This document shows, piece after piece, positions 24,670 to 33,988 of a stretch of 64,000 bases of DNA (position 1 is its first letter; every line of letters begins with the position of its first letter). Source of the stretch: Myxococcales bacterium (GTDB taxonomy: Bacteria; Myxococcota; Myxococcia; Myxococcales; Myxococcaceae); assembly GCA_030681895.1 (NCBI GenBank), contig JAUXRI010000192.1:1-64000 (forward strand), in the 5' to 3' direction. The notes under the pieces are model-generated. The model saw only the letters and a program-made list of their open reading frames with translations. It was not told where the DNA came from and ran no database searches. Made by a program: the position numbers and the translations under genes.

Positions 24670-27600
24670 ATGACGTCGTACAGAACGATGGTGCTCGCTC
24701 TCGCCCTCACGTCGGGGACGGCGGCGGCTCAGTACGTAGCCACCACCCAGGCGATCAGCGGCTATCCGTCGCTCACCAACCCGCAGGCGATCACGCTGAC
24801 GGCGCCGAACAGCGTCACTGATCGCGGCCGGGCCACGGTGGCGCTCCCGTTTTCGTTTCAGTTCTACAACCGCCAGTTCTCGAGCCTCGTCGTCACGGCG
24901 AACGGCATGGCCTTCTTCGAGCCGTCGACCAGCCCGACCGAGGACTTCCCCTCGAACGTGGCGATGCCTTCGACCATCGAGCCCAACGGCGTGCTCGCTC
25001 CGTTCTGGGACGATCTCGACGGCAACAACGGCACCAGCGCAATGCGGCAGCAGGTCGTCAGCGGCCCCAACGGTCAAGGCCTCGCCATCGAGTGGAAGGA
25101 TTGGAACCGCCGCTTCGGCATGTACACGCTGACCTTCCAGATCCGCCTCTGGGAGAACGGCGTCATCGAGTACTACTACGGCACGATGCAGGGCTCGGGG
25201 CAGGCCATCTCGGCCACCATCGGCATCGAGTCTCCGACGGGCGCGCAGGGCACCAACGCGTTGCTGGCGAGCAGCTGTCTCAACCGCACCGTGCCGACGA
25301 TGCCGGTGCCGTCGTACGCGCACTGCGACATCGCCAGCTTCGATCCCATGAGCACGGGCTCGCCGATCACCTACGTGCGCTTCGGGCCGCCGCCCGGGGT
25401 CGACCTGCAGCCCACCCGGCTCCGCGTCACCAGCATCGCCCAGGCAGGAAACGATCTGCAGATCGGCGCCGAGGTCTCGATGCGCAACTTCGGCACCGCG
25501 ACGTCGGCTTCGTTCAACTACCGGCTCTACCTCTCTGACGACACGCTGTTCGACTCGCCCTCGGCCGACGCCGGCATCGCCGACGTCGAGATCGTGACCG
25601 GAGCCCTGCCTCCCGGCCCGTTCTCGCTCGCTCCCAACGGCACCGTCACGAATGCGGCCACGGGCGTCGCGCCTCGGCCGACCGCTGGCACGTTCTACGT
25701 CCTGGCCGTCGTCGACGAAGACAACTCGATCGTCGAGACCAACGAGGTGAACAACGCGCTGGCGACGAGCACGCCGTTCTTCGCAGGTGTCGATCTCGTC
25801 GCCGAGTCGGTGAGCGGCCCGGCCTCGGCAGGCCCTGGCGACCCCGTCACCATCTCGTACGCGCTCACCAACCAGGGCTTCGACCCGGCCGGCGTGGTTC
25901 CGTTCAAGATCTTCCTCTCGGCCGACACCGTCTTCTCGATGGACGATCGCGAGGTCTTCTCCGACACGCGCGCGGTGCAGGGCGGTGAGAACGTCGTCGC
26001 GCAGTTGACCTTCACGCTGCCGTCGACGGTGCCCGCCGACGACTATTACGTGCTGCTCCAGGTGGACGACGGCCCCGCCGCGGGTTCGGTGGTCGAGGTC
26101 TCTGACGCCAACAACCAGGTCTTCAGCCGTGCGCGCATTCAGGTGCGACAGGCCGATCTGATCATGGACCGCATTCGGGTCGCGCGGCCCACGCTCCCGT
26201 ACGAGACGGCCACGGCGGCGTTCTTCGGCGAGCCCATTCGTATCGAGGCCACCGTGCGGAACCAGGGTGGTGCTTCCGCTCCCAACGTCTCGGTCGTCTT
26301 CTTCCTGTCCGACAACGAGACCCTCAACGGTCTCTCCGATCCGTTCGTCTGTGAAGAGGGCCCGTTCGCGCTCGCTCCCGGAGCGACTCGCGTCATCGGA
26401 AAGACCTGCACGGTGCCGACGCGGTCCGTCGCCAACCAGCTGCTGACCCGCGGCCCGTACTTCTTCTTCGCAGCGGCCGTCGCGGCAGGGCTCGCCGAGA
26501 CGAACCCGAGCAACAACTTCGCGAAGGCCGACCCGGTCACGGTGCGCGGCCCTGCGCCCAACCTCGTGCCGATCAACCTGCGCGGCCCGTCGCGGGTCGG
26601 CGTGGGTGAGGTCTTCGCGGTGACCCGCACCATCACCAACAACGGCAACCGGCCGTCACCAGCCGCGAAGTACCGGTACGTCTTGTCGGCGAACAACATC
26701 ATCACCGTCGACGACCCCGTGTTGCCGATCGTGACGATGATGGGCGAGGTGAACGAGCGCTCCGTGACGCTCGCCGTCGATCAGCAGGACACCGCGACCG
26801 AGCTCATTCGAATTCCCCCGCTGCTCTCGCCGGCGACGTGGACGCTGGGCGTGCTGATCGATCCCGACAACCTCGTCGACGAGGTCGACAAGGCCGACAA
26901 CGGGCTCTCGGGGCCGTTGGTCGTCGTCGTTCCGCAGACCCTCGGGCTCGATCCACCGTTCCTGCCTGACGCGATCGTCAATCAGCCGTATCTCGCCGAG
27001 CTCGCGGCCGCGGGCACCACCGATGCGGCGACCTTCACCATCAAGAACCCCGCCGAGCTCCCGCCGGGCATCGCGGTGTCGATGGGTGGCGAGATCAGTG
27101 GGACGCCGACCCGCACGGGCGCCTACGCCTTCACCGTCGTCATCCGCACCGCGACGCGCACGACCGAGGCCCGGCGCGGGTTGAAGGTGTCGCGCTCCAC
27201 CGCCTCGCTGGTGCTGGTGTCGCCGCTGCTGCCGCCGCCTGCGCGGTTGCTGCCCTACGACTTCCAGCTCGGAGCCCAGGGCGGCGTCGGGCCGTACCGG
27301 TACCTCGTGACGTCCGGGCTGCTCCCGTCGGGGCTGAGCTTGGGCGAGCGAGGCCGAATGACCGGCGCTCCCGACAGCGCGCTGGGCACCGCGTTCCCCA
27401 TCACCATCACCGTCGTCGACTCGGTCGGTAACAACGACTCCCGCACCTACGTGATGACCGTCGTCGATGCGTCGCCGTTCCGCATCACGAATGAGTCGCT
27501 GCCCGATGGCGTCTACGCGGCGCAGTACCTCGTCGACATCGTCGCGCAGAACGCCGGTGGTGCGCCGATCTCCCGCCCAGTGAAATGGCAGGTGCTCGAA

Positions 27601-28149
27601 GGTGTCCTGCCGCCCGGGCTCGTGCTCGAAGACACCGTCACCGAGCGGGTCATTCTCTCGGGGAACCCGACCAACTCGGGCGTCTTCCGCTTCCGGCTCG
27701 AGGCGACCGACGCGCAGGGCCGCTCCGACTCGGTCACGTACACGGTGTACATCGCGGGCAGTGGCGTGAAGATCACCGGTGAACTCCCTGCCAGCCTCGA
27801 CCGCGGCGCCGCCGTCACCGTTCAGCTGAACCCGTCGAGCACGGTGACCGGCGCCCACTTCTTCACCCTCGACGGCGCACTGCCGCCGGGCCTCACGCTC
27901 TCGGAGACCGGCCTGGTGAGCGGCACGATCGCCAGCGACGCTCCGTATCGCAGCGCCACGATCAACGTCGGGTACGGCGCCTCACTCGAGAACCTCGTGA
28001 CGATGCGGACGTTCCGCATGGACGTCGAAGCACCCGGCACGGTGACGCGTCGCGGGTGTGCGTCGACGGGCGGCGTGGGCGTGTCGAGCCTGATCGTGTT
28101 GCTCGGCCTCTTCGCTCGTCGTCGTCGCGGCGCGGGCATTATGCGCTGA
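24670..28149 (+). CDS. large CARDB/Ig-repeat surface protein with MYXO-CTERM-like tail
   Basis: 1159 residues. AGAGGAG precedes the ATG at 24670, and MTSYRTMVLALALTSGTAAAQ is a signal peptide. Residues ~30-235 are a beta-sandwich (PFSFQFYNRQFSSLVVTANG, VLAPFWDDLDG). Four CARDB-type adhesion modules follow, starting near 243, 372, 494 and 627 (e.g. VDLVAESVSGP, ADLIMDRIRV, APNLVPINL). Putative Ig domains of the 'PLPxGL' type start near 757, 853, 936 and 1031 (LPDGVYAAQY, LPPGLTLSETGLVSGT). The end RRGCASTGGVGVSSLIVLLGLFARRRR has the Cys, hydrophobic stretch and Arg cluster of a MYXO-CTERM sorting tail. It is probably displayed on the cell surface, perhaps for adhesion. Confidence 0.82.
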   Translation: MTSYRTMVLALALTSGTAAAQYVATTQAISGYPSLTNPQAITLTAPNSVTDRGRATVALPFSFQFYNRQFSSLVVTANGMAFFEPSTSPTEDFPSNVAMPSTIEPNGVLAPFWDDLDGNNGTSAMRQQVVSGPNGQGLAIEWKDWNRRFGMYTLTFQIRLWENGVIEYYYGTMQGSGQAISATIGIESPTGAQGTNALLASSCLNRTVPTMPVPSYAHCDIASFDPMSTGSPITYVRFGPPPGVDLQPTRLRVTSIAQAGNDLQIGAEVSMRNFGTATSASFNYRLYLSDDTLFDSPSADAGIADVEIVTGALPPGPFSLAPNGTVTNAATGVAPRPTAGTFYVLAVVDEDNSIVETNEVNNALATSTPFFAGVDLVAESVSGPASAGPGDPVTISYALTNQGFDPAGVVPFKIFLSADTVFSMDDREVFSDTRAVQGGENVVAQLTFTLPSTVPADDYYVLLQVDDGPAAGSVVEVSDANNQVFSRARIQVRQADLIMDRIRVARPTLPYETATAAFFGEPIRIEATVRNQGGASAPNVSVVFFLSDNETLNGLSDPFVCEEGPFALAPGATRVIGKTCTVPTRSVANQLLTRGPYFFFAAAVAAGLAETNPSNNFAKADPVTVRGPAPNLVPINLRGPSRVGVGEVFAVTRTITNNGNRPSPAAKYRYVLSANNIITVDDPVLPIVTMMGEVNERSVTLAVDQQDTATELIRIPPLLSPATWTLGVLIDPDNLVDEVDKADNGLSGPLVVVVPQTLGLDPPFLPDAIVNQPYLAELAAAGTTDAATFTIKNPAELPPGIAVSMGGEISGTPTRTGAYAFTVVIRTATRTTEARRGLKVSRSTASLVLVSPLLPPPARLLPYDFQLGAQGGVGPYRYLVTSGLLPSGLSLGERGRMTGAPDSALGTAFPITITVVDSVGNNDSRTYVMTVVDASPFRITNESLPDGVYAAQYLVDIVAQNAGGAPISRPVKWQVLEGVLPPGLVLEDTVTERVILSGNPTNSGVFRFRLEATDAQGRSDSVTYTVYIAGSGVKITGELPASLDRGAAVTVQLNPSSTVTGAHFFTLDGALPPGLTLSETGLVSGTIASDAPYRSATINVGYGASLENLVTMRTFRMDVEAPGTVTRRGCASTGGVGVSSLIVLLGLFARRRRGAGIMR

Positions 28150-28169
28150 GTCCCGGCAGGCGGCGGGAA

Positions 28170-28175
28170 TAGGCT
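28170..28175 (+). promoter_or_regulatory. TAGGCT -10-like element, possible leaderless start
   Basis: TAGGCT ends 10 nt before the GTG at 28186. No SD sequence is present. Confidence 0.3.
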
Positions 28176-28185
28176 CCGGGCCTCC

Positions 28186-30747
28186 GTGAGCCTGCGACTT
28201 CGCCCACTCCTCGTCGCGCTGTCGTTCCTCTCGGCCGTTGCCCTGGGCGCGATCGCGCTCGGAGCGGTCATCGCGTTGATGCGGGCCGCAGGAGACGGCG
28301 TGCCCGCCCTCGGCCTCATCGGCGGCTCGGTGTGTCTCGGTGGTGCCGTCGCGGCGCTGGCGGTGACCCGCACGACGCGGCCGGGCCTCACCTGGTTCGT
28401 GGGACTCGTGGGCGCCTTCCTGATCGCGTTGCCGGTGGCGATGCTCGGGCAGGCTCCGACGCTCGTGGTGGCAGGACTCTCCTTCACGCTCGGAGCGATC
28501 ACCGGGGCCGTCGTCGTCGGCGCCTCGAGGTCGCTCGCCGGTGGCCCCGATCTGCCAGGGCAGGATCTCGCGCAGACGCTCGGCGTCTCGATGCTGGGCG
28601 CCGCGGTCGGCGTCGGGCTCCCGCAACTGGGAATCATCGCGTCGGCCGGCTTCGACGGCCTCGCCCGCGCCGCTGGTGCCCTCGCGTTGCTCGTCGCGAT
28701 CCTCGTGCTGGTGGCCGTGCGCGCCAGGGCCGTCACCGTCGAGGACGAGCCGCTCGCCGCCTCACCGTTTCGTCTGATGGGGCTGGGCTTCGTCGGCGCC
28801 TCGATGCTGGTGCTGGGGCAGGCCGTGCTGGTCGCGGCGATGGGAGAAGCGCCGCTCACCCGGCCGCTGACCGCCGTCGCGCTCCTGCTCCTCGGCGGCG
28901 TCTCGCTCGCGCTGGTGGCGGCCCGTGTCGGTCTCGATGCCGATCTCGGCGAACGTCGAACGACGGCGGCCGCCGGGTTGCTCTTCGCGCTCGCGGCGCT
29001 GTTGGTGCCGCGGTTGCCGGCCGCGTTCGTCTTCACCGAAGCCGTGGTGCGCCCGAACGCCGCGGCGTGGCTCGTGGAGCTCGTCTTTCGACTGGTGCTG
29101 CTCCTCGTCGTGCTGGCCCCCGTCTTCTTCGTCGTCGGGAACGCGCTCGGGTGTTCGGCGCGGCAGGGCGTTCGAACGGCCTCGAACGGTGGCCGGTGGC
29201 TCTCGGGCGTGCTCACCGGCGCGGCGGTCGGGTGGTGGGTGACGACCTCGGTGCTCTCGTTCACGTCACTCGAGTGGTGCTGGGCCTTGGCTGCGTGTGG
29301 CGCGTTCGCGGTGGCCTCGTGGGAATGGATGTCGTTCGTGCGCGGCGTGGTGGCGGTGAGCCTCACGCTCTGGCTGGGCGCGGGCTGGTCACGCGAGCTG
29401 CTCACCACCGGGCCGGCCACGGCGTGGAGACGGGTGATGCCGGCGCCTGGCGACACGACCGGCTTCGTTCACCTCGACGCCCGGAACACGGTGACGGTTC
29501 AGAACGATTCGTCTCGGACCATCGTTCGTGCTGGTGGCCACGTCGAGTGGCTCACGGGAATGGCGAGCGAGCGCGCGCTGCTCGGCGCTCACGCGGCGAT
29601 TCTCACGGCGCCGGGCCAGGTGCGCTCTGCGCTCGTCCTGGGCGTGGCGCCCGGGTTGATCGAGGCCCTCGCGGCGCACGGCGTCGCGCGCATCGACGTG
29701 GTGGCCCCCGCGCCGGTGCTCGAGGCGGCCAGGGACACCAAGGTGTCGCTCGAGGGCGCGATCGTGCACGAGGCCGAGCTGCGGGCGTTCCTCGAGAGTT
29801 CGCGCGGCGAGTGGGATCTGATCGTGATCGTCCCCAGCCGCCCGGGGACCCCACTGTCGCGTGGCTTGTTCACGCTCGAGGCCTGGCAGGCTGCGCGTCG
29901 CCGGCTCTCCTCCGCAGGCCAGCTGGTGCAGCAGCTCGACCTGCTCGAGTCGAACTCGTCGCTGATGCAGACGGCGCTGCGCACGCTCCGCGTCGTCTTC
30001 CCCTCGGGGACGACCTGGGGCGGGGTGGGCCAGGTCTCGGTGGTCGTGGGGGACTTCCCGCCGGTGCTCGCGCCAGAGCGGCTCGACTTCCGCATGAAGC
30101 CGGAGCCGGTCGTCGCAGCCCTGAAGCCATTGGCGCTCGGGTCGTCGATGGCGCTCCTCGCCTGGCAGGTCCATTCGCCCGAAGGGCAGGCTCGCCTCGC
30201 CGGCCCGGGACCGACCTCGACCGATCGCCGGCCTCTCCTCGAGCTCGTGGTCCCGGTCGCGTCGTTCATCGATGAGATCGTCGACCTGGCGGACGAACGC
30301 CGGAGCCTCGACCCCACCTCCCTGGGGCTCTCGCAGCAGGCGCGTTCCCGGCCCTTCACGGCGGCGGAGTTCGAAGCCATTCACCGCGCCCTGGCCCGGC
30401 ACTTCGCGGCGTGGGAGCCGCTGGTGCGCTCGTCGGCAGAAGGGTGGCTCTCGCTCGCGCCGGAGTCCGACGACGCCGTCGCGGCGGTGGTGCGATCGGC
30501 CCTCGCGCAGAACGACGTCTCGACCGCGGTGGAGCTGGTCGTGCCGAAGCTGCGCGTCGACCAGCCCTCGCCTGAGCTTTTGTCTCTGGCGATCGAAGCG
30601 ATGACTGCGCAGATCAACCGTGAGTCGGCAGTGTTTCGTCTGCTCGACCCCGTGCCGCTCCGGAACCTCGGCCGCGAGACGCTGGCCCGTCACCCTCAAC
30701 ACGAGGGCCTGCGCACGGCCCTGTCGAAGCTCGAGGCCACGCCATGA
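28186..30747 (+). CDS. polytopic membrane protein with degenerate spermidine-synthase-like domain
   Basis: 853 residues from a GTG. About the first 400 residues contain ten or more hydrophobic helices (LLVALSFLSAVALGAIALGA onward). A Rossmann-like soluble domain follows (ALVLGVAPGLIEALAAHG, then ARIDVVAPAPVLEAA). The layout copies that of the next gene, but the key sites are changed. The acidic residue that should bind the substrate ribose is missing (VVAPA where the neighbour has LVEIS), and the neighbour's SEPSNPW motif reads VIVPSRPG. It is therefore probably a non-catalytic paralogue. The stop overlaps the next start by 4 nt, so the two may form a heteromeric pair. Function unknown. Confidence 0.72.
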   Translation: MSLRLRPLLVALSFLSAVALGAIALGAVIALMRAAGDGVPALGLIGGSVCLGGAVAALAVTRTTRPGLTWFVGLVGAFLIALPVAMLGQAPTLVVAGLSFTLGAITGAVVVGASRSLAGGPDLPGQDLAQTLGVSMLGAAVGVGLPQLGIIASAGFDGLARAAGALALLVAILVLVAVRARAVTVEDEPLAASPFRLMGLGFVGASMLVLGQAVLVAAMGEAPLTRPLTAVALLLLGGVSLALVAARVGLDADLGERRTTAAAGLLFALAALLVPRLPAAFVFTEAVVRPNAAAWLVELVFRLVLLLVVLAPVFFVVGNALGCSARQGVRTASNGGRWLSGVLTGAAVGWWVTTSVLSFTSLEWCWALAACGAFAVASWEWMSFVRGVVAVSLTLWLGAGWSRELLTTGPATAWRRVMPAPGDTTGFVHLDARNTVTVQNDSSRTIVRAGGHVEWLTGMASERALLGAHAAILTAPGQVRSALVLGVAPGLIEALAAHGVARIDVVAPAPVLEAARDTKVSLEGAIVHEAELRAFLESSRGEWDLIVIVPSRPGTPLSRGLFTLEAWQAARRRLSSAGQLVQQLDLLESNSSLMQTALRTLRVVFPSGTTWGGVGQVSVVVGDFPPVLAPERLDFRMKPEPVVAALKPLALGSSMALLAWQVHSPEGQARLAGPGPTSTDRRPLLELVVPVASFIDEIVDLADERRSLDPTSLGLSQQARSRPFTAAEFEAIHRALARHFAAWEPLVRSSAEGWLSLAPESDDAVAAVVRSALAQNDVSTAVELVVPKLRVDQPSPELLSLAIEAMTAQINRESAVFRLLDPVPLRNLGRETLARHPQHEGLRTALSKLEATP

Positions 30748-33521
30748 GCCGCCAGGTGTTGTCCGTCTTCTTGATCCTCTCGGGCGGCACGGGGCTCGTC
30801 TACGAGGTGATCTGGTCGAAGGCGCTCGCCGACATCCTCGGCAACTCGGGCCAGGCCCACGCCATCGTGCTGGCGACCTTCATGGGCGGCCTCGCGCTCG
30901 GGGCCTGGCTCTTCGGCGGGCTGGCTGATCGGGTGCAACGCCCGCTCGCGCTCTACGGAGCCATCGAGCTCTTCGTCGGCCTCTACGCGCTCGCGTTCCC
31001 CACGGTGCAGCAGTTCCTGGGCGACACCTTTCTCTCGCTCGCAGGTGGGTTGTCGGAGTCGGCGCGGCCCGTGGCGAAGCTCTCGTTCGCGGCCCTGTCT
31101 CTGCTCGCGCCCACCATCGCGATGGGCGGGACGATGCCCGCGATGCTCAAGCACGCGACCCGGCAGGACCCGTCGCTGCGCGCCACGCTCGCACACCTCT
31201 ACGCCGTCAACTCGTTCGGAGCGGCGCTCGGCGCATGGTTCGCGGGCACGGTGAGCCTGCCGGCGATCGGTCTCGCCGCGACCGCGCAGTGGGCTGCGGT
31301 GATCAACCTCGGTCTCGCCGCCGTCACCATCGGCCTGGCACGACTGGCTCCATCGAGATCGTCCCTCGCTGAGCGGCCGGCCGACGCCTCACAGGCCCGC
31401 TACGGCGCGAGCGCGACGGCTGCGGCGATGGTGGGGCTGGTGCTCTCGGGCTTCACCGCGATGCTCTACGAGACCGGGTGGATTCGGGTGCTGACGCTCG
31501 TGGTGGGCGGCTCGACCTACGCCTTCACGTGGATCGTCTGTGCCTTCATTCTCGGCATCGCGCTGGGCAGCTATTGGATCTCGAAGCGCCCCGAGACCGA
31601 CGACCTGCGTCAGTTCGGCTGGCTCCAGGTGGGTGTCGTCGTCACGGTCGCGATCACCATTCCGCTCTACCTGTTGGTGCCGTGGCTGTTCCTCCTGGCG
31701 AAGTCGGTGCTCGTGCGATCGGAGCTCGCTTTCCCGCTGTGGCAGGCGCTGATGTTCGCGAGCGCGACCGTGGTGATGATCGCGCCGACCTTCTTGATGG
31801 GCGCCGCGTTTCCCGTCGGAGCGCGCGTCGTGGCTCAGGGCCACGCGACGGTGGGCCGGCGTCTGGGGCTCGTCTGGGCAGGAAACACCATCGGCACGGT
31901 GCTCGGCGCGCTGCTCGGTGGGCTGTGGTTGATGCCGGCGATCGGCCTCGAGCTGCTCTTCTCGGTCGGGTTGACCTTGAGCGGCGTCGGCGCCGTCTTC
32001 GCCGTGCTCGCAGCGCCCACCACGAAGCATCGCTGGCTGTCGGTGCCTGTCGTCGCGGTCGCCGTGGTGTTGTCGCTCACGGTGTTTCGCGGGTGGGGCC
32101 CGCTGCTTGCCCAGCTCTCGCCGTTCCGCGTCGAGCCCGAGATGGTGAAGCTCTCGTCGCCCACCACCTACTTGACGAACTACGCGAGCGCCTTCGAGCG
32201 GATCTTCGTCAAGGACGACACCTTCGCGACGGTCTTCGTCGGGAGGACGAAGAAGAAGGGTGGGCATCGGTTTTTGCTCGTCAACGGCAAGCCCGACGCG
32301 TCGACCGGCATTCACGATCAGGCGACGCAGGTGCTGCTGGGGCAGATGGGCATGCTGTTGGCGCCCCGCGCGCCGAAGCAGGTGATGGTGATCGGCGCAG
32401 GCGCGGCGGTCACGGTCGGCTCGGCCCTGACGCACCCACTGGAACGGCTCGATCTCGTCGAGATCAGCCCAGGGGTGCTCGAGGCCGCGCGCTATTTCGC
32501 CGACGCCAACCGCGGCGCGCTCGACGACCCACGCGTGCACGTCACCATCGACGATGCCCGCACGTCGTTGTCGCTCTCACGCACGCAGTACGATCTCATC
32601 ATCAGCGAGCCGTCGAACCCCTGGGTCTCGGGCATCTCGTCGTTGTTCACCGAGGAGTTCTTCGAGGTCGTCGAGCGTCGGCTGGCGCCTGACGGCGTGC
32701 TGGTGCAGTGGATCCACACCTACGAGATGAACACCGAGCTGGTGCGGTTGGTGATGCGCACCCTGCAGCGGCGGTTCCCCGAGGTCACGGTGTGGCAGGG
32801 CGGGGAGGGCGATCTGCTCCTGCTCGCGTCGAGGAGCCCGGGCCTGGCGTCGAGCACCGAGCTCGCGGCGCGCCTCGCCCGGCAGGCCGTGCACGACGAT
32901 CTCGTTCGCATCGACGTCGAGCTCGTCGACGGGGTGCTCGCCAGGCAGGTGATGACCTCGAAGCAGGTGGCGGCCTTCGCGGGGGACGGGCCCTCGAACA
33001 GCGATGATCACAACCGGCTCGAGTACGAAGCGCCCGTCGCGTTCTGGGCCCGGACGGCGGCGACGATTCCCGACTTTCGGGGCAAGCGGGCAAGCCCTGC
33101 AGGGCTCGCGCTCGAGCGTCACCTGACGCGTGAGCCCCTCGATGCGACCCGCGCGCGCGCCCTCTCTCTGTCGGTCGCATGGTCGACGCCCGACGATCAC
33201 CCGCTGCGTCGCGCTGCTGCCTCGGTGTGGCTCTCGGTTGATCCCTCCAACCGTCAGGCGGCCCTCGCGCTCGGTGCCGTCGCTGCGCGCCAGGGAGATC
33301 CCGGCAAGGTTTTCACCTTGATCCCGCAGCCTCGCGATCTCGCGTCAGCCCTTCTGGAGCTGGACGCCACCACGCTCGAAGATCAGCAGCGAGAGGGGCC
33401 GTGGCTCGTGCATCGCCCGTTCGATCCCGCGCCGTTCTTGGCGTTGGACCCCGAGGACCCGAAACTCCAGAACGCGCTCAGCAGGGTCTGTCAGCGGCGC
33501 CAATGTGACCTAACGCCTTGA
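30744..33521 (+). CDS. MFS-like/spermidine-synthase-domain fusion protein
   Basis: 925 residues. The first ~440 residues form a polytopic membrane domain beginning LILSGGTGLVYEVIWSKALADILG, a signature of spermidine-synthase-like fusion proteins. A methyltransferase-type domain follows at ~520-720: VMVIGAGAAVTVGSAL, LDLVEISPGVLEAARYF, and YDLIISEPSNPWVSGISSLFTEEFF. The last ~190 residues are soluble and helical. The family is widespread in myxobacteria and planctomycetes but poorly characterised; it may use S-adenosyl compounds at the inner membrane. It is translationally coupled (ATGA) to the degenerate paralogue upstream. Confidence 0.8.
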   Translation: MSRQVLSVFLILSGGTGLVYEVIWSKALADILGNSGQAHAIVLATFMGGLALGAWLFGGLADRVQRPLALYGAIELFVGLYALAFPTVQQFLGDTFLSLAGGLSESARPVAKLSFAALSLLAPTIAMGGTMPAMLKHATRQDPSLRATLAHLYAVNSFGAALGAWFAGTVSLPAIGLAATAQWAAVINLGLAAVTIGLARLAPSRSSLAERPADASQARYGASATAAAMVGLVLSGFTAMLYETGWIRVLTLVVGGSTYAFTWIVCAFILGIALGSYWISKRPETDDLRQFGWLQVGVVVTVAITIPLYLLVPWLFLLAKSVLVRSELAFPLWQALMFASATVVMIAPTFLMGAAFPVGARVVAQGHATVGRRLGLVWAGNTIGTVLGALLGGLWLMPAIGLELLFSVGLTLSGVGAVFAVLAAPTTKHRWLSVPVVAVAVVLSLTVFRGWGPLLAQLSPFRVEPEMVKLSSPTTYLTNYASAFERIFVKDDTFATVFVGRTKKKGGHRFLLVNGKPDASTGIHDQATQVLLGQMGMLLAPRAPKQVMVIGAGAAVTVGSALTHPLERLDLVEISPGVLEAARYFADANRGALDDPRVHVTIDDARTSLSLSRTQYDLIISEPSNPWVSGISSLFTEEFFEVVERRLAPDGVLVQWIHTYEMNTELVRLVMRTLQRRFPEVTVWQGGEGDLLLLASRSPGLASSTELAARLARQAVHDDLVRIDVELVDGVLARQVMTSKQVAAFAGDGPSNSDDHNRLEYEAPVAFWARTAATIPDFRGKRASPAGLALERHLTREPLDATRARALSLSVAWSTPDDHPLRRAAASVWLSVDPSNRQAALALGAVAARQGDPGKVFTLIPQPRDLASALLELDATTLEDQQREGPWLVHRPFDPAPFLALDPEDPKLQNALSRVCQRRQCDLTP

Positions 33522-33634
33522 ATTCGATGAGAAACGTCGCATCCTCCCGATGACGTATGGAGCGATGCGCGAGTCCCTCCGATACTGCATCAGTCTTCGA
33601 AACACCCACCGCGGTCCCCACCAAGGAGCACACC

Positions 33635-33904
33635 ATGAAGAAGCTCAACAAGAAGCAGCTGATGAAGAAGGCCCGCGGTCAAGGCATGACTGAGTACATC
33701 ATCATCGTCGCGCTCATCGCGATCGCGGCCATCGGCGTCATCACCCTCTTCGGCGACAACATTCGCAAGCTGTTCGGTGCCTCGGCCGACGCCCTCGCCG
33801 GCGAAGAGTCGGTGACCCCGGCCACCAAGACGTTCAAGGCCGCTGGCGTCGACACCAAGAAGACCCTGTCGACCTTCGGCGAGAAGAACAACGCCAACTA
33901 CTGA
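33635..33904 (+). CDS. Flp-type pilin-like small protein
   Basis: 89 residues. AAGGAG lies 6 nt before the ATG at 33635. A basic leader MKKLNKKQLMKKARGQ is followed by GMTEYIIIVALIAIAAIGVITLFG, the hydrophobic helix of Flp/Tad-type pilins, with the conserved Glu-Tyr pair after the predicted prepilin cleavage site. The Ala/Thr/Lys-rich tail is soluble. No Tad assembly genes (cpaF, tadB, tadC) are in the window, so it is an orphan pilin or a small membrane protein using the same pathway. A good terminator follows, so it is probably a monocistronic unit. Confidence 0.82.
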   Translation: MKKLNKKQLMKKARGQGMTEYIIIVALIAIAAIGVITLFGDNIRKLFGASADALAGEESVTPATKTFKAAGVDTKKTLSTFGEKNNANY

Positions 33905-33931
33905 GCCTGCGGTCCAGCTCGGTTGAACTCG

Positions 33932-33971
33932 ATGCCGTCTCGGGAAACCGGGGCGGCATTCGAGTTTCTTG
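33932..33971 (+). terminator. intrinsic terminator after the pilin-like gene
   Basis: ATGCCGTCTCGG pairs with CCGGGGCGGCAT (10 of 12 positions) around a GAAA tetraloop at 33932-33959. The T-rich stretch ttcgagtttctt follows. Confidence 0.7.
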
Positions 33972-33988
33972 TGGTTGAGTCCTGCATC

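Noticed and set aside
27822..29456. 544-codon - strand open frame
   Set aside because: Antisense to the CARDB protein and the membrane protein; Ser/Thr/Pro-rich shadow.
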